DNA from: SIAQ01 sp963767835
GTDB taxonomy: Bacteria; Planctomycetota; Planctomycetia; Gemmatales; Gemmataceae
Length of the DNA: 64,000 nt
Assembly: GCA_963767835.1 (NCBI GenBank)
Contig: CAVYFY010000025.1
Location: 62,001 to 126,000, forward strand
Reading direction: 5' to 3'
This document shows, one piece after another, positions 50,026-57,864 of this stretch. The position numbers were made by a program, and so were the translations under genes. Position 1 is the stretch's first letter, and each line of letters opens with the position of its first letter. Under the pieces are notes generated by a model. The model saw nothing but the letters and a program-made list of their open reading frames with translations, was not told the origin of the DNA and made no database searches.

Positions 50026-52677
50026 TTAGCGGTCGTGGTCGGAGCAGCGGGGCCGCCCCAATATGGCGGCGATCGCGTCTAGCAGCTGCTCTGCTCGGTA
50101 GGGCTTGGGCAAGAAACCGCGCACCTGCGGGAATTCGGCCAGCGACATCGCTTCCGTGGAATAGCCACTGGAGAACAGGACATTCAAGCCCGGATGGCGG
50201 CGGGTGAGTTCCCGCAGGGTTTCCTGGCCGGACAGGCGCGGCATCACGGCGTCGAGAATCACCAGGTCGATGCGGTCGTGATTGGCTTCGTAGAGCTCGA
50301 GCGCTTTTTCGCCGTCCTCCGCGAGCAAGACCTCGTAGCCCGCCTTGGCCAGGACCGCAGTGGTGAACTGGCGGATCATGGTCTCGTCATCGACCAGCAG
50401 GATCGTCGCGGGCATTCCCGTCGTCCTGGAATTCGCGGTCTGCTCCTGACGCGGCGGGGCGGCGGGACAGCGGGGCAGGAAGATATCGAAGATCGTGCCA
50501 TGCTCCGGCGCACCATCGCAGACGATCCAGCCGCGGTGCTGCTTGACGATACTGAACACGATTGCCAGGCCCAGCCCCGATCCCTTGCCATTGGGCTTGG
50601 TGGTGAAGAACGGCTCAAAGATGCGCTGGCGCAACTCCGTCGGCACCCCGGGGCCTGAGTCCTGCACACGCAGACGGACATATTCCCCCGCGCGGGCCTC
50701 GACACGAGCGGCAAGGTAGGCGGCATCCGGCACGAAATGGCTCGTTTGATAAAGGATCTTGCCGCCATTCGGCATGGCGTCGCGGGCGTTCAACGTCAAA
50801 TTCGTGAGCACCTGGCTGAGCTGGCTCGGATCGGCCTCCACCAGCCACAAGCAAGGCTCGGCGCGGATTTCCAGCACGATATTCTCGGGGAGCGTCGAAC
50901 GTGTCAGGCGGACCACCTCGTCGATTGCCTCGTTGAGATTGCACGGCGCCGTCGCCAGGGCGGACCCGCGCGAGAAGCCGAGCAAAGTTTGTGTCAGTTC
51001 GGCAGCGCGCAGGCCGGCTTTCTCGACGTTCTGAACGAGGTCAAGGGTGCTGCGCAGGTCGTGGTTGCCTGCCAGGATGTAAGAAAGGTTGCCGAGCATT
51101 ATGGTGAGAAGGTTGTTGAAGTCATGGGCGATGCCGCCAGCGAGCTGGCCGACGGCGTCCATTTTCTGCACATGGCGCATTTGCGTTTCCAGGGCGCGCT
51201 GGGCGGTGACATTCCAGCAGATCCCGAGCACGCCGGCGACGACGCCATTGGGATCCTTGACCGGCATGCGACAAATCCGAAAGCTACACGGTTTGCCGCC
51301 GACCTCGATCACTTCCTCAGTCTCGATGGCGCAACCGTCGGCAAGCACGCGCGTCTCAATCTCGCGGCTGCGTTGCGTGATCGGGCCGGCAGGAAACACC
51401 TCCTGGATCATTTTGCCTCGCAACTCGTGCTCGGTCATTGCGACGCCTGCGCAGAAGACGGGGTTGGCGGTGACATAGCGCAGGTCGCGGTCTTTCAGGA
51501 AGATTCCTTGATCGAGCTGATCGATGAGGGTACGGTAGTTGGCTTCGCTGGTGCGCAGGGCTTGCTCGACGCGCTTGCGCTCGGTGATGTCGATCAGGGT
51601 GCCTTCGATGATTTGCTCGCCCCCCTCGCCGATGAGGCTAACGTTCTCAAGCACCCAGATGGGGGCGCCGTCGGCGCGGCGCATGCGTATTTCGTAATTG
51701 GTCAGGAATTGATGTTCGCGCAGCCGGGCGAGGAATTCCTCGCGGACGCTCAGATCAAAATAGAGTTCCTTGATGGAGCGCGTCAGAATGGCGGCGCGCG
51801 CGTCGAAGCCGAACATACGGGCGAAGGAATCATTGCAATCGAGGATTCGGCCATCGATGGTGGCGCGGACAATGCCGGCGAGGTTGCGTTGCCAGAGTTG
51901 CCGGTAGCGTTCCTCGGAGCGGCGCAGGGCGTTTTCGATCTCGATGTGTTCGGTGAGATCGATGGCGACGCCGCCGAGGTAGACGCGGCCTTGCGAATCG
52001 TGGAACGGGAACTTGGCGACCCACCATTCACGCAGGACGCCGTCTGGAGTTGGCACCTGCTCGCGCAGCTCGATGGGCTGTGTGGCGGCCATCACCTTGA
52101 CATCGACCTCGCGCAGCCGGCGCGCGACCTCGGCAGGAAAAAGTTCGTCGTCGGTCTTGCCCAGAAAATGCTGAGCGGGCAAGCGGAACGTGTCCAGGTA
52201 GGCGCGATTGACATAAGTCATGCGGCCCGCGCTGTCCTTGGCGAAAGCGACGAGGGGGGCGTTGTTCATGAAGGCGTCAAAGCGATCGCGGCTTTCGCGC
52301 AGGGCCGCCTCGGTTTCCTGCCAGCGACCGACATCGCGGATCGACAGTAGGCCAAGCGGATTGGGCCGCGCCGCCAGCCGCCTCACGGTCCAGAGCACGG
52401 GAATGACCCGATTCTCGCTGGCACAAAAAAGCGCACCCGCACAGGAACGAGCGCCCTCAACGCCGGCAACAGTGCCACCCGCGCAGCCGTCGGAGCTGAA
52501 AAGCGCCGCGACCGTGCGGGCCAGGATTGCAGCGCGGGAGTATCCCGTCAGACGCAGCGCCGCTGGATTGGCGTCGCGAATGCGCCCCGTGACCGCGTCG
52601 AACAAAAAGAGCGCGTCCTCGGCTTCGGTGAACAGCGCCTCGGCGAGCTCGGATGGATCACAAGGGGAGGCATTCAT
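50026..52677 (-). CDS. hybrid sensor histidine kinase with four PAS domains and a receiver
   Basis: 883 residues with no membrane segment. Four PAS/PAC domains come first: FLFDAVTGRIRDANPAALRL, FAKDSAGRMTYVNRAYLDTF, GIVRATIDGRILDCNDSFAR and GIFLKDRDLRYVTANPVFCA. The phospho-acceptor helix has QLAGGIAHDFNNLLTIMLGN (His), then the ATPase with NARDAMPNGG, SGPGVP and GSGLGLAIV, and a C-terminal receiver with the acceptor Asp in DLVILDAVMPRLSG. It is cytoplasmic and likely senses an internal signal. No separate response regulator is beside it, so its target lies elsewhere. Confidence 0.93.
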   Translation of the reverse strand: MNASPCDPSELAEALFTEAEDALFLFDAVTGRIRDANPAALRLTGYSRAAILARTVAALFSSDGCAGGTVAGVEGARSCAGALFCASENRVIPVLWTVRRLAARPNPLGLLSIRDVGRWQETEAALRESRDRFDAFMNNAPLVAFAKDSAGRMTYVNRAYLDTFRLPAQHFLGKTDDELFPAEVARRLREVDVKVMAATQPIELREQVPTPDGVLREWWVAKFPFHDSQGRVYLGGVAIDLTEHIEIENALRRSEERYRQLWQRNLAGIVRATIDGRILDCNDSFARMFGFDARAAILTRSIKELYFDLSVREEFLARLREHQFLTNYEIRMRRADGAPIWVLENVSLIGEGGEQIIEGTLIDITERKRVEQALRTSEANYRTLIDQLDQGIFLKDRDLRYVTANPVFCAGVAMTEHELRGKMIQEVFPAGPITQRSREIETRVLADGCAIETEEVIEVGGKPCSFRICRMPVKDPNGVVAGVLGICWNVTAQRALETQMRHVQKMDAVGQLAGGIAHDFNNLLTIMLGNLSYILAGNHDLRSTLDLVQNVEKAGLRAAELTQTLLGFSRGSALATAPCNLNEAIDEVVRLTRSTLPENIVLEIRAEPCLWLVEADPSQLSQVLTNLTLNARDAMPNGGKILYQTSHFVPDAAYLAARVEARAGEYVRLRVQDSGPGVPTELRQRIFEPFFTTKPNGKGSGLGLAIVFSIVKQHRGWIVCDGAPEHGTIFDIFLPRCPAAPPRQEQTANSRTTGMPATILLVDDETMIRQFTTAVLAKAGYEVLLAEDGEKALELYEANHDRIDLVILDAVMPRLSGQETLRELTRRHPGLNVLFSSGYSTEAMSLAEFPQVRGFLPKPYRAEQLLDAIAAILGRPRCSDHDR

Positions 52678-52861
52678 TGGGCACGGTCCAAGTCATCGCT
52701 CGGCACACGGGCGCTGCAGCCGCTTCAAGAAATGGGAAGCATCGCCTTTACCCTAATCGAGTGGAAGGTGCGTGACAAGAACCAAAAGTGAAATGCTGGC
52801 AATTCGTCGCATGAGCCGGAATCGTTGGACCGTCGCTTCCGGCTCGTGTTGCGATTTGCCC

Positions 52862-53272
52862 TCAGGGGTTGCGCCTGTCCGCCCCCGGCTGACCGCAGGG
52901 GACCAAGCGATCTTCAAAAAAGAAACGCGAGGAGCCGAACGCCCAGCGAAATTCGGAGCAGAAATTGCCGGTGCAGTTGAATGAATCGGACTCGTACGCC
53001 ATGCCGAAATGGTTGAGGAAGCGAACCACCGCATGCTTGGCCGGCGGCGGGGGCGGCGGTGGATAGAGCGGCGGATATGCCGGATGATAGTCCGGCACAA
53101 ACGGTACCGTCGGCACCACAAATACCTGGCCCGGCGGCCCCACATATTCCTCCCCCGGCGATGTGTACGTCGGCGCGGGCGGCCCCAAGCGATCCTGTGC
53201 GGGCACCCGGCTCGTCCACAACCCAACCACCACCATCAAGCTCAAACCGAGCCGTACGCTCCAGGTTCTCAT
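52862..53272 (-). CDS. small secreted proline-rich protein
   Basis: About 136 residues from ATG 53272 (GGAGGAGAAG upstream). A signal peptide (LGLSLMVVVGLWTSRVPAQ) leads to a Pro- and Tyr-rich stretch (FVPDYHPAYPPLYPPPPPPP), then a short conserved end (AVVRFLNHFGMAYESDSFNC, FCSEFRWAFGSSRFF). Proteins like this are common and unannotated in Gemmataceae. It may be an envelope structural protein. Confidence 0.65.
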   Translation of the reverse strand: MRTWSVRLGLSLMVVVGLWTSRVPAQDRLGPPAPTYTSPGEEYVGPPGQVFVVPTVPFVPDYHPAYPPLYPPPPPPPAKHAVVRFLNHFGMAYESDSFNCTGNFCSEFRWAFGSSRFFFEDRLVPCGQPGADRRNP

Positions 53273-53607
53273 GACTTCTCCTCCCCTTTCACGCGCCGAG
53301 GTTTCCACCGTGTCCTTTTCATTCTGCCTATTTATCGGCTCCATCGACGGCTTGCCCCAGCCCGATCGATCGTACCATCGCGAAAGTGGCTGAAAGCTGG
53401 CGAAGGAAGAGCAAATGTCACGATGGCGCCGGAAGCGGCATCGCCGGAACATTGGAAAACCCGCTTTGCACGGTGGCGCCAGCATTCCTGCCGGTGCAAG
53501 AACAGATGGAATTGTCTGCTCCAACGGCACAGGCGGAATTTTTGACACGGGCCGACGCATGACCTATGCTTTCGAGCGGGATTACTTTACCCTCCTGGAG
53601 ACTTGCG
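53273..53607. other. 335-bp intergenic region
   Basis: No gene or structure is recognised. Short frames on the plus strand look like noise. Confidence 0.45.
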
Positions 53608-53712
53608 ATGGAAACGGTATTGATTGTGGTCAGCTGCGCTTGCCTGGTTATTGGTCTGTATTTCTTCTTCGTCCGCCCTCGGGCCGCTGAAGCTCCGCCG
53701 ACGCAAGAGTAG
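53608..53712 (+). CDS. 34-residue membrane protein
   Basis: ATG 53608 follows GGAG at seven bases. The peptide METVLIVVSCACLVIGLYFF continues FVRPRAAEAPPTQE and is one membrane helix with a short polar tail. It is too short for normal gene finding, but the ribosome site and the hydrophobic profile support it. It ends 42 bases before the cysteine desulfurase start. Confidence 0.55.
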   Translation: METVLIVVSCACLVIGLYFFFVRPRAAEAPPTQE

Positions 53713-53754
53713 AATGACGGGAACGCAGGGGAAGCCTGTCCCCCCTGCCGGCCC

Positions 53755-54907
53755 GTGAGTCATTCGATGCACGCCATCTACCTCGACAACAACGCGACCA
53801 CTGCGCTCGCGCCCGCGGCCTGGGAAGCGATGCAGCCCTACTATGTGAATCGCCCCGGCAATCCTGCCAGCAGCCACCGATTTGGCCGACAAGCGCGCCA
53901 GGCCGTCGAAGATGCCCGCGAGCAGATCGCCGGCCATCTCGACGCCGATCCTGATGAAATCGTCTTTACCAGCGGCGCCACGGAGGCGAACAATCTCGCC
54001 ATTTTTGGGCTGGCAGGCACGATACCCGGTCCCATCGTCGCCAGTCCCATCGAGCATCCGTCTGTGCTGGAGCCGATTCGCGCACTCACAAAAAAGGGCT
54101 ATACGCTCACCACGGTGCCGGTGACGCCGCAAGGATGCGTGGATCAGTTGAATGTGTTTAGCCCCTCTTCGCTGAGCCGGGAAGGCGAAAGGACGCGCTT
54201 GGCGGCCGTCATGCTCGCCAACCACGAAACCGGCGCGATCCAGCCAATCGAAGCGCTCATGCCAGCGTTTGCCAATGTTCCTTTTCACTGCGATGCGGCG
54301 GCCGCGGCAGGGAAGATGCCAATCTCCTTCCGCAAGCTCGGTGTCACCTCGCTGACCATCAGCGCTCACAAATTTCATGGCCCGCAGGGGATCGGCGCCC
54401 TCGTCGTGCGCCGCGATGCCAAGCTTCAACCGCGTTTCTTCGGCGGCCATCAACAGCACGGAAAACGGCCCGGCACCGAACCGGTCGCCCTCGTCGTCGG
54501 CATGGCGGCGGCCTTGCAATGGTCTAATGCACCATCGCACCAGGCTGCTCGAACTGCGCCGCCGGCTGTTCGAGCCATTGCGCCGCGACGCCGCTCCCGT
54601 CATTCTCAATGGCCCGGAACAAGGCGGATTGCCGCACGCGCTCAACCTGTCCTTTCCCGGCTGCGGCGGCGACGCTCTGCTCATGAGCCTCGACCTCGCC
54701 GGCGTCGCCTGCTCGACCGGCTCAGCCTGCTCCAGCGGCTCGCTCCTCCCTTCACCCGTCTTGAGCGCGATGGGCAAAACCGGCGACGTTTTGAAATCGG
54801 CCATGCGCTTCAGCCTGAGCCCGCAACTGAATGAAGCGGATGTCGATGAAGCGGCCCGGCGCATTGTTCAATGCGTGCAGAAGCTGCGTCGCGCTACACC
54901 GGATTGA
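53755..54907 (+). CDS. cysteine desulfurase (NifS/IscS family), one frameshift
   Basis: The PLP enzyme begins MHAIYLDNNATTALAPAAWE (ATG 53767, or GTG 53755). Landmarks are IVFTSGATEANNLAIFG, MLANHETGAIQPI, DAAAAAGKMPI, and the Lys in ISAHKFHGPQGIGAL. In the second frame the catalytic Cys lies in GVACSTGSACSSGS, followed by MRFSLSPQLNEADVDEAARR. The frames join near 54525; a one-base indel is the likely cause. It moves sulfur from cysteine to iron-sulfur clusters or tRNA. The segment VFSPSSLSREGERTR looks like an extra piece relative to the family. Confidence 0.85.
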
Positions 54908-55020
54908 CGACGTAACTCGCTGATTGTCAATCACTTGCACATTCGCGCGTCGATTTCCCTTTCGCCTCCTTTTTCATATAACAATACTGTGGAAAAGATC
55001 GGCCCACAGCAGGTTCCTTC

Positions 55021-56004
55021 ATGCCGCCGCGAAGCGCCTTGGCTCGATTCCTTGTGATGCCGGAAAACCGCTCGGCGTTGGCGGCGTGCCAGGAACTGGT
55101 GTTGAGCCTGACTAGCGACGAAAGTCATGCGATGCCGAACCCGCTGTATCTGCATGGGACGCCGGGATCGGGGAAGTCGCACTTGTTGCAATCGTTGGTT
55201 ATGGAGCTTGCGGGCCACGGCATTGAAGTTTGCCAGCGCTCCGCCAATGATTTCGCCGAACTGAACGACGGCAACGACACCCTTGAAGCCGAATTGACCA
55301 TCGTCGAGGACATGCAGCACCTGCCCATGCGTGCGGTCCCGAGGATGATCGGATTAATCGATGAACGCTTGCGACACGGCGCCGCAATCGTCTTCAGCGC
55401 GTTGCACGGTCCCGCGAACCTAAAGCATCGTGGGAACCCCTTGCCCGCGCGGCTGACGAGTCGGCTGGCGGCGGGTCTCGTGGTAGGACTGGAACCGATG
55501 CAGACCTCGAGCCGGCGCCTGTTGCTGGCGGTGCTGGCCGAGCAAGCGGATTTGCGCGTCGAGACGGCGATTCTCGAGTGGCTGGCCGAACACCTGACCG
55601 GAGGCGGGCGGCAGCTCGATGGGGCCATCCGCCAGTTGAAGTCGCTACAAGGCTTGCAAGCGAAACCGCTGCGCCTGGCTGATGTCCGCGGCCACTTTCG
55701 CACGCAGGTCGAATCCAACGCGCCGACCGTCCCACGCATCGCCGAGCACGTGTGCGGCTTTTATCACGTTGAACGCCGGCAGATGCTGTCGGCACGGCGC
55801 TCACGTGACGTGATGCTGCCCAGGCAAGTCAGCATGTACCTGGCTCGGCATCTGACGAAGCAGTCACTCGGGCAGATCGGCACATATTTCGGCGGGCGTG
55901 ACCACAAAACCGTCCAACACGCGTGCCGGAAGGTTGAAGCCGCCATGAAAGCCGACGCTGCCCTTTTCGGCGCTGTTCGCCGGCTGCAGGCGGAACTGGC
56001 GTGA
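55021..56004 (+). CDS. dnaA: short DnaA-like replication initiator (domains III-IV only)
   Basis: 327 residues, against about 450 normally. The AAA+ core has Walker A in LHGTPGSGKSHLL (about residues 44-56), a Walker-B-like LTIVEDMQ near 92-99, and sensor regions. The C-terminal DNA-binding domain includes PRQVSMYLARHLTKQSLGQI and FGGRDHKTVQHACRKVE, the DnaA signature. The N-terminal domain I, which recruits helicase, and the linker are missing. The next genes are dnaN, dciA and gyrB, which confirms the identity. DciA may take over helicase loading. A box TTTTCCACA on the minus strand lies at 54988-54996, one base from the DnaA consensus TTATCCACA, and could serve autoregulation. Confidence 0.88.
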   Translation: MPPRSALARFLVMPENRSALAACQELVLSLTSDESHAMPNPLYLHGTPGSGKSHLLQSLVMELAGHGIEVCQRSANDFAELNDGNDTLEAELTIVEDMQHLPMRAVPRMIGLIDERLRHGAAIVFSALHGPANLKHRGNPLPARLTSRLAAGLVVGLEPMQTSSRRLLLAVLAEQADLRVETAILEWLAEHLTGGGRQLDGAIRQLKSLQGLQAKPLRLADVRGHFRTQVESNAPTVPRIAEHVCGFYHVERRQMLSARRSRDVMLPRQVSMYLARHLTKQSLGQIGTYFGGRDHKTVQHACRKVEAAMKADAALFGAVRRLQAELA

Positions 56005-56281
56005 TCAAAGTGGGCGTGGGGAAATCGTGTTCCTGGAATGTCGCCAACCGATGAACAATGAGCCGATGGCTCAATCGTTGGCCCTGCGAAGCACAATTGG
56101 CATCCCCCGCCAACGCCAAGACAACAACTGGCCAACGCCTTTTCCCCAGGCGAGGCGTGGCCGCAACTGGCGACTGCGTCGCCCTTTGAAACCGCGGAGC
56201 CGGTGCCAGCAACCAAAAGTGCTCAAGCTTTACTATTACGACTGGATTTAAGAAATCTAGTAATACGGAAGGATCATCCGC
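56005..56281. other. dnaA-dnaN intergenic region, candidate origin
   Basis: A 277-bp stretch without a gene. It ends in an AT-rich patch (56226-56265) unlike the surroundings, with TACTATTACGACTGG, which includes TACTATTAC as in the Bacillus DnaA-trio region. TTTTCCCCA and GTGGGGAAA give weak box-like words. No perfect TTATCCACA is present. The gene context makes it the best oriC candidate. Confidence 0.4.
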
Positions 56282-57400
56282 ATGAAAATTGTTTGTCACC
56301 GAGAATCGCTCCTTTCCGCATGTCAGGTCGTTAGCGCCGCCGTCGCCGCTCGCGATGTCAAACCGGTGCTGCGCAACATCAAGGCCATCGTCGAAGAAGA
56401 TCGCTGCACACTGATGGCGACCGATCTGGAACTCGGCATCCGACTGGACGTGCGCGGCATCAACGTCGAGGAAGCCGGCAAGGCGCTTCTACCGACGAGC
56501 CGACTTATCGCCATCCTGCGCGAGGCAACTGACGAGGAGATGGTCGTCGAAGCCGGGCCGGACAAAGTCATCGTGCGTGGCAACACCAACGAATTCGATA
56601 TGCCAGGCGAGGATGCGTCGGCGTTCCCGGACGTGCCGGCGTTTGCCGAGGAAAAATATCACGAGCTGACGGCGAACGTATTACGTGAGATGATCAAGCG
56701 CACGGTGTTCGCGGCGGCCACCGAAGGACAGGTTCGCTTTGGAGCAACTACCGGCATCTTGTGGGAACTGGAGGACGAGAAGGCCGCGTTAATCGCCACC
56801 GATGGCCGACGCCTTGCGTTCATGACAGGCCCGGCAAAACCGCACGGCGGGCATACCACCTACGGCCAAATGCCGGTCGTCCCATCCAAGGCGATGAATC
56901 TGCTCGAACGCAACTTGACCGAGCCGGATGAAGTCATCCGCATTAGCTTCAGGCAGAATGAGGTGCTGATGAAAACCCAGCGGGCCATGATTTACAGCCG
57001 CCTCGTCGAGGGGCGCTTCCCTAGCTACAAGCAGGTGATCCCGGCCAAGCACACGCATAAAGTGCCGTTGACGGTCGGCCCATTCTACGCCGCGGTTCGC
57101 CAGGCGGCGATCATGACCGATGACGAGAGCAAGCGCGTCCGCTTCCAGTTCGCCAAGAAGAAGCTTACTTTGCGAGCCCAGGGTGCCGAGTCGGGCCAAT
57201 CGCGAGTCGAGTTGCCCATCGAATACGACGGCAAGGGGCTGGAGATCAGCTTCGACCCGAAATTCGTCAGCGACATGCTGCGTGCTCTCGAACCGGATAC
57301 GCCGTTGACGCTGGAAATGTCCGAGAGCGAAAAGCCTGCCGTGTTCCGACACGAGCCGAACTATCTGTACGTGATCGTGCCGCTGGTGGAAACGAAGTGA
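56282..57400 (+). CDS. dnaN: DNA polymerase III sliding clamp (beta subunit)
   Basis: 372 residues in the three-domain clamp fold. The start is MKIVCHRESLLSACQVVSAA, with further family strings MATDLELGIRLDVRG, GRFPSYKQVIP and the C-terminal PNYLYVIVPLVETK (usually ending in a similar L-P-M-R strand). It forms a ring dimer that keeps the polymerase on DNA. It lies 277 bases after dnaA. A family 2 palindrome and dciA follow. Confidence 0.95.
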   Translation: MKIVCHRESLLSACQVVSAAVAARDVKPVLRNIKAIVEEDRCTLMATDLELGIRLDVRGINVEEAGKALLPTSRLIAILREATDEEMVVEAGPDKVIVRGNTNEFDMPGEDASAFPDVPAFAEEKYHELTANVLREMIKRTVFAAATEGQVRFGATTGILWELEDEKAALIATDGRRLAFMTGPAKPHGGHTTYGQMPVVPSKAMNLLERNLTEPDEVIRISFRQNEVLMKTQRAMIYSRLVEGRFPSYKQVIPAKHTHKVPLTVGPFYAAVRQAAIMTDDESKRVRFQFAKKKLTLRAQGAESGQSRVELPIEYDGKGLEISFDPKFVSDMLRALEPDTPLTLEMSESEKPAVFRHEPNYLYVIVPLVETK

Positions 57401-57405
57401 GGGGC

Positions 57406-57477
57406 GAGCGTCGGGGCGTTAGCCCGACGTGCATGGCGCCAGCGATATTCCCACGTCGGGCTTACGCATCGACGCTC
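57406..57477. repeat. palindrome, family 2
   Basis: Arms GAGCGTCGGGGCGTTAGCCC and the facing GGGCTTACGCATCGACGCTC enclose about 20 bases. It is close in sequence to 40651-40726 and separates dnaN from dciA. Confidence 0.9.
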
Positions 57478-57493
57478 GCCCAGCAGAACCATC

Positions 57494-57817
57494 ATGGCCC
57501 CGCGCATTCACAAACCCGAGCCCGATCCGGAACCGATCAAGGAAGTCCTTGCCCGGCTCTTTACCGCGCGCGGCTGGGGCCGGCGCCAGGGTCGGCTGCA
57601 CCTGGAGCGGGCGTGGGCCGAAGCGGTCGGGCCGGATTACGACGATATGACGCGGGTACTTGGATTGAAGCGCGGCGTATTCGAGATTGAGGTCGCCAGC
57701 GCGGTGTTGGTGCAGGAGTTGACGCACTATCACCGCAAGCGCTTGCTCGATGCGCTGCGCGCGAAATTGGCGGGGCAGACGATCAAGGAATTGCGGTTCA
57801 AGGTCGGAAGGTTCTGA
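57494..57817 (+). CDS. dciA: DciA/DUF721 protein, predicted helicase loader
   Basis: 107 residues with the DUF721 core: PIKEVLARLFTARGWGRRQG, LERAWAEAVGPDYDDMTRVL, FEIEVASAVLVQELTHYHRK and LDALRAKLAGQTIKELRFKV. DUF721 proteins are the DciA family, which load the replicative helicase DnaB in bacteria without DnaC or DnaI. It sits between dnaN and gyrB, as in other bacteria. Together with the DnaA lacking domain I, it suggests a loading route not using DnaA domain I. The start ATG at 57494 follows GCAGAACC, a weak ribosome site. Confidence 0.88.
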   Translation: MAPRIHKPEPDPEPIKEVLARLFTARGWGRRQGRLHLERAWAEAVGPDYDDMTRVLGLKRGVFEIEVASAVLVQELTHYHRKRLLDALRAKLAGQTIKELRFKVGRF

Positions 57818-57864
57818 GCTTAGCCGCACGTCTCGGGTGTGCGTGCAGCAAAAGGGATTGCAAT

